From Piliocolobus tephrosceles (taxonomy: Eukaryota; Chordata; Mammalia; Primates; Cercopithecidae): a DNA stretch of 64,000 bases. The notes beneath the pieces were generated by a model. The model ran no database searches and was not told the DNA's origin. It saw nothing but the letters and a program-made list of their open reading frames with translations. Position 1 is the first letter of the stretch. Each line of letters begins with the position of its first letter. The position numbers and the translations under genes were made by a program. The DNA lies in contig NC_045438.1 in the NCBI RefSeq assembly GCF_002776525.5, positions 162,522,753 through 162,586,752 of the forward strand, in the 5' to 3' direction. Below are positions 1 to 10,434 of the stretch, piece after piece.

Positions 1-1560
1 GATAAACACTCTCATTCACTGATGCTGTGAATTTAAATGAAAACAAGCTTTTTTTAAAAGCAATGGCAAAATGCATTCAGAGTTTAAAGCGTCTATTCCA
101 TTTGGCTCAATTCTATACATGCACAGAAACAAAGCAAAACAAAGGTGGGGGGGGAATGCAACCCCCGCCCCCACCCAAATCAAAGAACAAACAGGAGCCT
201 TTTCAGGCCTCCAGTGAAGCAAGGCATGTGTCTCGGCTCTGAGAAATCCCCACCCGTAAGACCTGGGAAGGTCACAGCCTTCACACTGGCTCAAGGGGTT
301 CTCCCCAGTAGGAACCCAGGCTGCTCCTCCCAGGACTGTGCCTCACAGGTAGGGAGCGCTCATAAGTCTCAGCGGTTATTATCACTACAGGGGTCCCTAA
401 CATCTCAGTGAACCTCCAATGTAGGGGAAACTGAGAAACTGGGAATGTGGCCCCAAAGCCTGTGAGAGACCACATGCGGGCCCAGAGCCTCCCCACCACC
501 TCAGAAGGCCAGGAAGCCCACAGGCCGAGAGGGACTTCATCCAGGGCCCATCCAGTGGACCCCAAGTCGTCCTGTCACTCAGCAACCATACCCCGGCCCC
601 AGGTGGCAGAGGAGGGCGGCCCTCAGGCGGAACAGTCTCCCCAGGCCACCAAGGCTCCTCAGCGCTTAGGCCCCTTGCACGATCCCAGAGTCACTTCACC
701 CCCAAGCACTCCGTGGCCCCACGTCCTCTGTCCTCAGCCTTCTCTGCTGGGCTCATTTCAGGTAGGTTTTGGTTTTTTTTTTTTTTCTTCCCTTCTCATT
801 TTCTTGCTCCCTCTGAGAGGCTAATGTTCTAACAAAGATGTGCTGCTGGAACGACGCATTAATTTCAATAGTCACTTAAAAGCAATTGCCTGGGAAATAT
901 CTCATTTTCCCATTAAACGCCGGAGAGGAGAAGCCTCGGGTAACTCCTCTCTCCCGCTCCCTGGCCCCTCCTCCTCTGTCCTCCACCCCTCCCCTCTTCC
1001 AAAAACTCATTACAACCTGGACACTATTTCCAGTCCCTGTTCTAAAATGCTGCCCTGGGCAGATAGATGAGCCCACTTGGCCTCTGGCCAGCACATGCCC
1101 CTCAGGTAACTTACTCTGTGGAAATCAAGCTGGGACAGACAGGGTGTCTTTTTGGTAGCACAGACAGGTGGTTCAGCTCAGTTCTCTGGGCTGGAGACAG
1201 GGGCAGGCAGGAGGGGCAGGTGGGCCCCCGAGGTCTCCTTTTGATGATGGGATGCAGCCTGCGGAAGGGATGTATTTCCAGATCTCCCTGGCCTTGCAGG
1301 ACATCCCACAGATGCCCCTCTCAGGGGAAGCTGTGATCAAGGGCTAGAGCCTGGCACACACGTCATTGTTGACTTGAAAAAGTTGATTGAGCAAGAGAAG
1401 GGGTCTCAGTCCTCCCCCAGGCACCCCTGTGTCTCCCTGGGGTGCCCAGGCCCTGATCACCCCCAACCGAGGCAGGCTTTTCTCTTGCACTCTGTTACCT
1501 TGACGAGCTGTCATCTGACCTCCCTCCAAAAAAAATTCATGATAACCTTCTCCCAGGGCT
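1..1560. other. Unrecognised, mostly unique sequence
   Basis: No gene or convincing exon is seen. Open frames here are short, overlap on both strands and resemble no protein I know. About 325-455 resembles an antisense MIR (a gagcgct...ttattatcacta core). About 832-925 is an AT-rich block with several attaat/cattaa motifs that could be a conserved noncoding element, but only cross-species alignment would show that. Confidence 0.5.
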
Positions 1561-1665
1561 AGCTAATAATTATTATTATATTTTAATAATTAATATAATT
1601 AATATATCATTATATATTAACATAATTACATATTAATGTATACTGATATAATGATTTTTATTAAA
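1561..1665. repeat. AT-rich low-complexity tract
   Basis: About 100 bases made almost only of A and T, with overlapping taat/atta words and partial self-complementarity. No transposon ends are visible. Confidence 0.8.
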
Positions 1666-1689
1666 AATAAGAACTGTTTGAAAGCCCTT

Positions 1690-1855
1690 TGACATGAGAC
1701 AGACATCCCTAGCTCTGTTTCATCAGTACCTGTCAGTCTCTGTAGGCATAGGTACCATTATCACCACCACAGTCCCCAGTCTACAGAGGAAGAGCTGAGG
1801 CCCAGAGAGGCTCCATAATGTCCCCTAAAGCCACACAATCTTGGCCCAAGATTTA
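1690..1855 (+). mobile_element. MIR SINE fragment
   Basis: Contains the MIR core order: tacctg...accattatcaccacc, then an acagaggaagagctgaggcccagagagg segment (split here across the description as acagaggaagagctgag and gcccagagagg), then ccacacaa. Divergence is high, as expected of this mammal-wide SINE. Confidence 0.75.
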
Positions 1856-2094
1856 CTCGGCCCAGGGGTCTGGACGCTTGATCTCACATGGTCTGTCCAT
1901 GTAGCTTGCAACACTCAGGAATTCTCTCCAGTAAGGGAGCTGCGAACCCTGGCAGTGAGGCAGTGAGAACCCTGGCAAGGAGCTCTCTGTGACCAGGGGA
2001 CCCACCCTGCAACCTCCCCATCATTCCGCAGCTGCCAGCACCTGTGCCCACTTCTAAGCTTAACCCCAGATGATAAAAGAGACCAGGAGCCAAC

Positions 2095-2255
2095 AACTTT
2101 ATGTACGTTACTTATGAGGCTCAGAACAAACTCACAAAAAAATCTTATTCCCACTTCACAAAGAAGAAGTTGAGGATGGCAGAGGTTAACTCAAATGACA
2201 AAGTCACGCAGCTTTTAAGGCCCCTGCTCCTGGCACCAGACTCAGCAGCTTTGAT
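2095..2255 (+). mobile_element. MIR SINE fragment
   Basis: Starts near cttatgaggctcagaac and continues through cttattcccacttcacaaa, gaagttgaggatgg and gtcacgcagc, the usual order of MIR landmarks. Old and diverged. Confidence 0.65.
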
Positions 2256-2299
2256 GTTTTCATTACCTTCCTCCCTGTTTTTATTGAGGGCTTCTGAGG

Positions 2300-2663
2300 T
2301 GCCCTCCCTCTCCATCTCCTCCCTTCTCCATCTCCCCCATTCTCCATCTCCTCCCTTCTCCATCTTCTCCCTTCTCCTTCTCCTCCATTCTCCTTCTTCT
2401 CCCCCCCTCCTCCCTCCTCCTCCTCCCTCCTCCTCCTCTTCATTCCTCCACTACTACTACTTCTTCTTCTTCTCTTCATTCTTTTTCTTCTTCTTCTTCT
2501 TCTTCTTCTTCTTCTTCTTCTTCTTCTTCTTNNNNNNNNNNTCTTCTTCTTCTTCTTCTTCTTCTTCTTCTTCTTCTTCTTCTTCTTCCTCCTCCTCCTC
2601 CTCCTCCTCCTCTTCCTCTTCTTCTTCTTCTCCTCCTCCTTATCCTTTCTCTTCCTGTTTTTA
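2300..2663 (+). repeat. (TTC)n/(TCC)n microsatellite on an Alu tail
   Basis: Imperfect ctccat(ct) units grade into a long TTC array, then TCC, then TTC again. It directly abuts the poly(A) side of the antisense Alu that follows, so it most likely grew from that Alu's tail. Read on the minus strand it is a long (GAA)n/(GGA)n purine tract, the kind known to form triplex (H-DNA) and to expand. The array is interrupted by a 10-base N run, so its true length is unknown. Confidence 0.95.
2532..2541. other. Assembly gap (10 N) inside the TTC array
   Basis: Ten N lie within an otherwise perfect TTC array. The round length suggests a placeholder, so the array may be longer or shorter than shown. Confidence 0.99.
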
Positions 2664-2956
2664 AATTTAAGAGATGGGGTCCTGCTCTGTCACCCAAGCT
2701 GGAGTGCAATGGCATGATCACAGCTCACTACAGTCTCAACCTCCCAGGCTCAAGCAATCCTCCCACCCCAGCCTCCAGAGTAGCTGGGAATACAGGCAAA
2801 CCTCACCACACCTAGCTAATTTTTAATTTTTTTTTTTTGGAGACAGGGTCTTTCTGTGTTGCCCAAGCTGGTCTTGAACTCCTGGGTTCAAGTGATCTGC
2901 TCCCCCTCAGCCTCCCAAAGTGTTGGGATTACAGGAGTGAGCCACCATATCTGGCC
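2664..2956 (-). mobile_element. Alu (AluJ-like), antisense
   Basis: Full dimeric Alu in reverse: poly(T), gagatggggtcctgctctg, the middle T-rich linker near 2823-2840, then tgggattacaggagtgagcc at the 5' end of the element. Right-arm variants (tcaacctcccaggctcaagc) fit an old J-type copy. Confidence 0.93.
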
Positions 2957-3757
2957 AAGTCACCCTTCTTGAACTTTGATTCACCAAGATCTTCTGTCCA
3001 ACTTTATACAAGTGTGAACTCAGAGAGGTGTGTGCTTGTGATTCCTTGGTTCACACACAGCCAAGCTGGCACAAGGAAGTGAAACAGAGAAAGGCCTCAG
3101 TGTCTGTGGCCAAGCCCACAGAAGGCCACCTAAGCAGGCTGGATGCTGCCCAGGGCTGGGCCACGGTGTGTCCTTTGCAAGTCAGCCAGCTCAGCCCCCG
3201 AACCCCATACACACACGAAGACATCTTTCACCCCAGGAGCAGCCCCACAGTGCAAAGGAGCCCACACAGCTGCTAATGGCTGCTCAGGTTTGTCTGAGCT
3301 GTCTGGGGTCAGGCACAGCCTCCAGGGACCTCTGGCCCAGGTTGCATCTCTCCTGCAGAGCGGAAAAACAAAGCACAGTTAAGAAAACCCCAAGAAGGCA
3401 GTCAGTTTCCTCCCTTGAGTTTCTGGGGTGGGCTTCCGGCAGAGTTTTTGGAGAACTGGCTGTTGCAGTTAAACAATATGTCTGGCAAGAAGCGAGACGT
3501 CCTCCCTTCCTGCTGCCTGGCTCATGGCGCTGCAGCCTCACTCTGGAGGTGGCAAGAAAGAACTGTGGAGTCTGCGATCTAAGGGATCCCTGGCAGCCCA
3601 CGGCCGTTCTCCACACCCACTGGAGAACTCTAGGTTCTCTACGGGCTCTTGCTACTGCCAGTGCTTCTGTGGTTTGAGGTGGGTAATGCAGCAGCCTCCT
3701 GCAGCCAGCCCAGGACTGGGCAGCATGGAGCCAGGTAGTTAGTGTAGGAGAGCGAGC
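2957..3757. other. Unrecognised sequence
   Basis: No repeat family or exon is recognised. Frames of 79-174 codons occur on both strands in this GC-rich stretch, but none resembles a known protein and they overlap one another, which is typical of chance frames. Confidence 0.5.
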
Positions 3758-4270
3758 CCAGGCTGGGAAAGCAAGACTTGGCTCTGTCACTGGGCAACTG
3801 GGCAACATTTTTATTATTTATTTATTTATTTTTGAGACAGAGTCTTGCTCTATTGCCCAGGCTGGAGTGCTGTGGCATGTTCAACCCCTGCCTCCCTGGT
3901 TCAAGCAATTCTCCTGCTTCAGCCTCCTGAGTAGCTGGGACTACAGGCACGTGCCACCACGCCCGGCTAAATTTTATATTTTTGGTAGAGATGGGGTTTT
4001 GTTATGTTGGCCAGACTGTTCTCAAACTCCTCCCCTCAAGTAATCTGCCCCCCTCGGCCTCCCAAAGTGCTGGGATTACAGGCATGAGTGACTGTGCCCA
4101 GCCTGGGTGACTTGGAAGAAGTTACTTAGCTTCTCTGAGCCTCAGTTTCCTCATCTGTATAATGGAAGCAATAGTGTCCGTTTTGCAGGGCTGGTATGAC
4201 TAGTAAATGAGAATCCTCATGAGGGCCTGGAAATGACAGTGTCATAATGCAGGTGGTTCTGCTATTACCA
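3758..4270 (-). mobile_element. MIR, antisense, split by an Alu
   Basis: Two parts, about 3758-3807 and 4108-4270, join into one antisense MIR: cttggctctgtcactgggc, then cttagcttctctgagcctc and agtttcctcatctgtataatgg. The Alu at 3808-4103 interrupts it. Confidence 0.8.
3808..4103 (-). mobile_element. Alu (AluS-like), antisense
   Basis: Antisense Alu with a (ttta)n-rich tail. A short internal loss is seen after ggagtgctgtggcatg. It ends at cccagcc and is inserted in an antisense MIR. Confidence 0.93.
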
Positions 4271-4271
4271 G

Positions 4272-4512
4272 TGACTAATATTTGTTGAGCACTGATCATA
4301 GACTAAGTTTGGTGCTGAGCATTTTGTATTTATTGTCCCATTTAGTCCTCCTAAAAATCCAATGAGATATGACTATCCCCGGCTTACAAATAGGAAAATT
4401 GAGACTCAAAAAGGCCAGCACATGACCCCAGATAACTGCACAAGGACATGCAGAGAGTGAGAAACAGGAGCGGAAGCTGTGGGCTCACACCATGCTCTTC
4501 CTGCCTCTTAAG
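4272..4512 (+). mobile_element. MIR SINE
   Basis: Long MIR copy: atttgttgagcactgatcat, then cccatttagtcctcctaaa, tatccccggcttacaaatag, aaaattgagactc, and the 3' segment reaching ccatgctcttcctgcc. Confidence 0.85.
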
Positions 4513-4576
4513 CCCATGGCCCAGTTGGCGGGTGCTACCTGAATTGAGTGGATGTGCCTGTTGTTTTGAAGTTGGG

Positions 4577-4632
4577 GTCTATGGCCATACCACCCTGAAT
4601 GTGCCTGATCTCATCTGAAGTTGAGGATAGCC
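4577..4632 (+). pseudogene. 5S rRNA-like fragment
   Basis: Positions 4577-4618 match the first about 42 bases of vertebrate 5S rRNA as I know it (gtctatggccataccaccct, then gaatgtgcctgatctcatct). The differences I can see are all C-to-T or G-to-A changes at CpG positions of the 5S sequence. Similarity continues weakly through gaagttgaggatag, which resembles 5S gaagctaagcaggg after a short deletion. It could be a truncated 5S pseudogene or the 5S-derived head of an old SINE such as AmnSINE1. A MIR follows at once. Confidence 0.72.
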
Positions 4633-4639
4633 ATCATCT

Positions 4640-4710
4640 TTTATTTCAAGATGAAGAAACTGAGGCATTGGGACGTTAAGTCACACATAGCCAGCAAGTG
4701 GCAGAGGGTG
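4640..4710 (+). mobile_element. MIR fragment
   Basis: Contains aagatgaagaaactgaggc and gttaagtcacacatagccag, the 3' part of the MIR core. Confidence 0.7.
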
Positions 4711-4711
4711 A

Positions 4712-4920
4712 AAGGAACCAGCATTGATGAGCGCCTACTGTATGCCAAACACTGTGCTTACTTCAAGATCCTATGATCTGCTGGGTGGTTTTGGAGATGT
4801 TGGAGTTTCACTGACTTCCCACACTGCCCTAAAGAGGTCTTATTAGTATTAGCCCCATTTTACAGAGAAGGGAACTGAAGCTCCATGCATGTAATTAGAC
4901 ACTGAAGGCTGTTGATGGAC
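4712..4920 (+). mobile_element. MIR SINE
   Basis: Starts at cattgatgagcgcctactg, passes tatgccaaacactgtgct and reaches agccccattttacagagaag with ggaactgaagctcc. It is the third plus-strand MIR in 650 bases. Confidence 0.8.
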
Positions 4921-5829
4921 AGGGAAGGAGAGGGTCCCTCTCTGCTTTTAAGGAATGCATGGACAGTTATGATTCTGGCCTGAGAAGGAAACAGAAGGGG
5001 CTCTGTGCCCGTCTCCATACCCTGCCCCACCCCCAGGGCTTCATGGATCCCACCAGGGGAGGCTCCTGGCTCCTCCCAACAGAGGAAGGCATCACTTCAG
5101 AAAGGGCTGTCCCCTCAGGCCTTCTGTAGGTGTCCGGTGGGGTCTAAGTGTGTGTGCCCTTCACTCCCTCTCCTCCATTCCCCCCGTTCTCTCTGTGCTC
5201 CTGTCATGCCCACTGGACCACTGGAGAGTCCCCATAGAGAGTAAACAGCAGCAGAGCACACAGCCAGCCTCCCAAGGGTACAGGACTTTCCTGCACTCTC
5301 AGGTCTAGTAAAAAGCGAGCTTTCTACAGAAACGCACAGGGGACTGAGATCAGAGTCGAGCGGGCCTGTAAGGATCCCAGGGAACCAACAATGCTGCAAG
5401 TGAAGATGGAGACCGCCCTCGGCAAGCCGTCCTTTCTGGCCCCCGAGGAGCCCTGGGGTGGACGCTGGTCACTCTCTTGAACATGAGACTCTAGTCTTTT
5501 TGCTCACTTCCAATATCAGTAAAATAAACTTGAGCATGTATTCCACAATGTGAAGGTTTATTGATTTATAAATTCTATAAATGTGCTACTGAGCTAATAA
5601 ATGCATCACAATGCAGACATAAAAGTTGGTATTTTACTAGGATAAGAGGAAACTGTAACTAGAATTTCTGATATCTTCTTCCTACACCCCCAGCATTTTG
5701 TGGTGTACCCCCTTTTGGGCCTTGGGAAAGTGATGTGGAGCCTGCAGAGCCTGGTATTGGGCTAGGGCCTGGCTGCAATGGGACACTGCCCTTCCCTGCA
5801 AGAGGCCATCAAGCAAGGCATTTGGCACA
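4921..5829. other. Unrecognised sequence
   Basis: No repeat or exon is recognised. 5510-5625 is AT-rich and contains aataaa words, but no coding frame leads into them. Confidence 0.45.
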
Positions 5830-5985
5830 GGTTTTGGGGTCAGACAGAAGTGGGTTCTGATCTCAGCTCTGCCTCTGAGGAGTAGTGTGGCCTGGGCAGT
5901 GACTTACCTCCTGGAGCCTCCGTTTCGTCATTACAAAGTGGGGGAGATAATCTTCCTGTGCAGAGGTGATGAGAGATGATGACCC
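5830..5985 (-). mobile_element. MIR, antisense
   Basis: Antisense MIR landmarks in order: ttttggggtcagacag, tctcagctctgcctctg, gtgacttacctcctggagcc, then tcgtcattacaaagtggggg. Confidence 0.75.
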
Positions 5986-5989
5986 CAGA

Positions 5990-8089
5990 GTCACAGCACG
6001 GCGCGTGCCACACAGGAGGTGGGGTTCAGTCGATAGTCCTGAATCCTCCTGCTTACCAATGAGCTCCCGGTTCCCACCCATGCCAGGGAGGTCAGTAGGC
6101 AGCCTGGAGGCCTGAAGGTCCGTCCTAAGGATGAAGTCAAAACGGGGAGAACGGATGACTTCGGAGAAACGTCCCTGCAGCTCCTCCTTGGCTCTGGGCA
6201 AGCCTTTCCCATGAGTGGTAAGTTGCGTTCCTATGGCTCCAGGTAGAATTCCACAAAAAGAAAGATACGCATACACAATTTTTATTTCATCCCTCTTCTG
6301 GCATCCTCCCAGTTCTGCTCACACATGCTTGTGAGTCCCTTTGGTGACTTAGAAAGCACAGTAGAGCCAGCATAGTCATTCTGCAGCGGTAGAATCTATT
6401 TTCAGCCTGGAATAGCCCCATGGACAGGACACCTGTACTGGCCCCCATTAAGGGGACTCCTCATCCTATGCCATTTATCAGGACTCACACAGCCCTCATG
6501 AGGCCACCAAAGAGACAGGACACCTCCCAAGTCACAGCTGCAGCCCTGAGAGGGACACGTACAATTTTGCCCCCCTGGAGGCAGCCTCTTTCTGAGTGAG
6601 TGGCGGACTGCTCCGTCCGGGGCAAGATGGAGGAAGCCGCTGTTGACGGCTTCGCCCACGCCCCAGAGGGGCTCTGAGGCGCTCCTGTGGCGTGGGACAG
6701 AATGTCTCTGTGAACAGCAGTCCATGACCAGGCGATCACAGAAACATCTCCCCTGGAAGACCCGCATTCAAAGGACCACCAAATTAAACTCCCACTTCAC
6801 ACTGAGGGGGAAGTGATAAGTAATGGGGGCGTGGTGCAGAGAGATTGGGCCTACAGGTGGAGGAGGCCTGCAGCGCTTCTCTGGGAGGGGCAGCCTGCTC
6901 CCCTGGGAACCAAGCCACTGTTCTCTCCAACACCCCTACCCCAAAGGACTCTGTGTCTGAGCTTTCTGTGCAAGTATCAGCTTCCACTGCAGCTGCAGCA
7001 GGCACGTTGTTGGAGAGCCCGGCTGGGTTCAAGGACTCTTCCCTGGTGCAAGCCTGGATTGCAAAGATCATGCCTGTAGGGGCTGGGATAGATGCCCTCT
7101 AATTAGCCATGCACCCTAGTTATTCCCTTCCCCACCTCTTTCCTGCCCTCCCCTTCTTTTCCCCTCAGAAGTGAAAGTGCTCGTAGCGGTCATCAATGTC
7201 CTTACAGAACATTTAGCTCAAAGTTGCATAATCTTTAACTTTCCCCAGGCCCCAGCCTGTCGGTCTCCACACCAGCCACTGTGAGGACAGGATGAATTCA
7301 TTTGCAGAGGACAAGCACAAAACCTCCGGTAGAAAACAAATGCAATGTACCATAGTAAATGGGAGCAGCTTAAAAAAAAAAAAAAAAAAAGCACAAAATC
7401 CATTGGGGACCCCGTTGCCATAGGAACTGGCATTACAGCTTGCTTCCGATAATGAATGGAGGGTTTTGCTATTACAGTATTCTGGAAACTTCGCTTTCCC
7501 CTGTGCTGCACTGCAGAATGCAGCATCCTCTCCCCATTCATAAATATTTCATGACCACCGGCTGCTGCGTTTCATCACCGCATCACCGCGGATAGCACTC
7601 GGCCTAATCCACCCCTTGCCAAATTCATGTTGTCCTGTCAGAGAGCAACTTCCATTTCTTCCTCTTTCTTCTGCAGTCTTCATTTATCTGGTTTGAAGTT
7701 CTTTACATTCCCAAACCCAGAATGGTGGCTTTCATTGTAGCTTTGTCTTCAGACACTGAACATCTCTTTCCTGTGCCTGTCTTATTTTCCTGAAGGTTCC
7801 GTGGGCCTCCCCCGGGGGCGCTGGTTCTGTTCAGGCCCTTCCTGCCCTCTGCACATCTGCTCTGATGGAGTCCTGGGAGGATACTGGGCTTTTGAATTCT
7901 GGTGCCTCAACGTGCTGGCTGAGCCTCTGTTCCCTCATGGTTGAGAGGAGATGCCACCTGCCCTGCAGGGTTGGAGAGAGAGAGCCAGATAAGATATAAT
8001 ACATGTAAAGTAGCCATCCCCCCATGGGTGGGCTCAAATAGTCACAGTGACTGCTGGTGTTCGTTTGTTCTCTTATGTCTCTTGTTTTT
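5990..8089. other. Unrecognised sequence, possibly some conserved noncoding DNA
   Basis: No transposon is recognised over about 2.1 kb, which is unusual for this window. A run of 18 A lies at 7372-7390. The block 7395-7640 has a mixed composition free of repeats and several CpGs (ccgcatcaccgcggatagc), so it is a reasonable candidate for a conserved noncoding element. No splice-bounded frame is visible. Confidence 0.4.
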
Positions 8090-9018
8090 GTCTATATAAA
8101 ATAAAATCAATAACTTTTTTAATTGACAAAATTGTATATATTTGTGTGTACAGCAAGTTTTGACATTTTGACACGTAGAATGGCTGATCCAAGCTAATTA
8201 ACCTGTGCATTACCTCACATACATTTTTGTGATGAGAATACTTAAAATACACTCTTAGCAATTTTCAAGTACACCATATATTAACTATAGTCAGCATGTT
8301 GTACAATAGATGTCTTGAACTTCTTCCTCCTGTCTAAATGAAAATTTTAATCTTTTAATCAACATCTATCTCCCCAAGCCCCCCAACCCCCGACCCCTGG
8401 CAACCACCATCCTATTCTTTGTTTCTATGAGTTTGATTTTTGTTTAGATTCCCCATGTAACTGGGATCATGCTGTGTTTGGTTTTCAGTGCCTGACTTAT
8501 TTCACTTACCTAATGTCCTCTAGGTTCATCCATGTTGCAAAGGACAGGATTTCCTTCTTTTTGGAGGCCGAACAGCATTACATTGTGTATATACATCATA
8601 TTTTCTTTATACATTCATCCATTGATGGATACCCCCATCTTGGCTACTGTGAAAAATGTTCAATGACATGGGAGTGTGGATGTCTCTTCCACATACTGAT
8701 TTCATTTCCTTTGGATATATCCCCAGTAGTGGGATTGCTGGATCCTACGGGAGTTCTATTTTTAATTTTTTGCAGAACATCTATATTGTTTTACACAATG
8801 GCTGCACTAACTTACATCTCCAGCAAATATGCAAGGGTTCGCTTTTCTCCACATCCTTAGCCATCCTGACAAGTGTGAGGCGCTATCTTATTGTGGTTTT
8901 AATTTTCATTTCCATGATGATTAATGATGAGCATTTTCTCATACACCTATTGGCCATTTGTATGTCTTCTCTTGAGAAATGTCTATTCCGATCCTGTGTC
9001 CAGTTTTTAATTGATTTA

Positions 9019-9699
9019 CAGATGTCCCTTGACTTACGATGGGGTTATGTCCCAATAAACTCACTGTTGGTTGATAAGACCATAAGTCAAAAGTATTTTT
9101 AGGCCAGGCAGTGTGGCTCATGCCTGTAATCCCAGCACCTTGGGAGGCTGAGGCAGGCAGATCACTTGAGCTCAGGAGTTCAAGACCAGCCTAGGCAACA
9201 TAGCGAAATCCCATCTCTACTAAAAATACAAAAATTAGCTGGGCATACTGGAGCACGCCTGTGGTCCCAGCTACTCAGGAGGCTGAGGTGGGAGGATCAC
9301 TTGAGCCTGGGAGGTGGAGGTTGCAGTGAGCCAAGATGGAGCCACTGCACTCCAGCCGGGGTGACAGAGAGAGACCCTGTCTCTAAATAAATAAATATTA
9401 AAATTAAAAAGTGCATTTAATGCACCTAATTTACCCGGCATCATGGCTTAGCCTGGCCTACCTTAAGTGTGCTCAGAACTTTCATTAGCCTATGATCGGG
9501 CAAAATCATCTAACACAAAGCCTATTTTATAATAATGTGTTGAATATCTCATGTAATTTATTGAATACTGTACTGAAAGTGAAAAACAGAATGGCTGTAT
9601 GGGTATGGAAGTCTGGTTTCTACTGAATGCATGTCACTTTCATATCATCATAAAGTTGAAAAATTATAAATAGAAACATCATAAGTGGGGGACCGTCTG
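9019..9699 (+). mobile_element. Tigger-type nonautonomous DNA transposon (MER8-like)
   Basis: Its ends are inverted repeats: cagatgtcccttgacttacg at the left against the reverse complement of cataagtgggggaccgtctg at the right. The left flank is the dinucleotide TA, as for Tc1/mariner/pogo insertions; the matching TA on the right appears mutated. The body holds aaaatcatctaacacaaagc and tttattgaatactgtactga, a family I recognise but name only tentatively. It carries no transposase and is split by an Alu at 9102. Confidence 0.8.
9102..9411 (+). mobile_element. Alu inside the Tigger-type element
   Basis: Dimeric Alu starting ggccaggcagtgtggctcat, with an (aaat)n tail. Flanks aaaagtattttt and aaaagtgcattt look like a decayed TSD. 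Right-arm sequence (gatcacttgagcctgggagg) suggests J or old S type. Confidence 0.93.
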
Positions 9700-9736
9700 G
9701 ATTTGTTCCCTTGCTATTTAGTTGAGTTGCTGCTGC

Positions 9737-9928
9737 TTTAACTTTAAATAAATAAATAAGCTTCTTTCTCCTTGCTGCCCTAGTGGAGGGGCTAGCCGGA
9801 CAGCACGCTCAAGCTCTATGGCCCGGGATGATCCCAATGAAGGCTCTTCACAGGAACATGGAGAGAGGCCATACCCTGGCCCTGCAGACACTGAGCTGTG
9901 GATAATGCTGTGTAATGGTGACAGGGAT
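9737..9928. other. Unrecognised spacer
   Basis: About 190 bases with no recognised repeat between an old L1 and an Alu. Confidence 0.4.
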
Positions 9929-10231
9929 GGCCGGGCATGGTGGCAAACCCCTGTAATCCCAGCACTTTGGGAGGCCGAGGTGGATGGATTACCTGAGGTC
10001 AGGAGTTCGAGGTCAGCCTGGACAACATGGTGAAACTTCATCTGTACTAAAAATACAAAAATTACCCAGGCATGGTGGTGAGGGCTGTAATCCCAGCGAC
10101 TCAGGAGGCTGAAGCAGGGGAATCACTTGAACCGGGAGGTGGAGGTTGCAGTGAGCCGAGGTCACGCCACTGCACTCCAGCCTGGGCAAAAAGAGTGAAA
10201 CTCCATCTCAAAAAAACAAACAAACAAAAAA
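9929..10231 (+). mobile_element. Alu (AluS-like)
   Basis: Complete Alu from ggccgggcatgg to an (aaac)n tail. The TSD ggtgacaggga lies at 9917-9927 and again at 10232-10242, which fixes both borders. Confidence 0.96.
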
Positions 10232-10388
10232 GGTGACAGGGACGAGTCCTGAGCTAGAGGAAGTGGCAAGTTGATTCGTGTGCATTCAGTACAGAAACAG
10301 TGCTCAGCGTCACCTTCTCCCAGACTCAGAGCCTGGCTCTCCTCCTTCTTGCCTCCCCTAAGCACGCTTCAAGGCTCAGCTAGTGAAT

Positions 10389-10434
10389 GTTAGTGAGCCT
10401 CACTCTGAGAAGTTAGTGAGCTTCACTCTGAGAA
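10389..10434. repeat. Tandem duplication, 2 x 23 bp
   Basis: Copies at 10389-10411 and 10412-10434 differ at a single base (gagcctcact versus gagcttcact). Confidence 0.95.

Larger units (their letters stand above)
8090..9736 (-). mobile_element. Old L1 (L1M type), antisense 3' end, interrupted
   Basis: Antisense L1: catgttgcaaaggacaggat, cattcatccattgatggata, ccagtagtgggattgctgga, ttgtggttttaattttcatt. After a DNA transposon at 9019-9699, L1-like sequence resumes at gatttgttcccttgctattt. Apparent frames are chance readings of the antisense strand. Confidence 0.9.

Noticed and set aside
447..824. 125-codon plus frame near the left edge
   Set aside because: Proline/serine-rich chance frame in GC-rich DNA with overlapping opposite-strand frames; no domain or splice context.
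2101..2664. 187-codon frame ending in a serine homopolymer
   Set aside because: The frame is the translation of the TTC/TCC microsatellite and the N gap.
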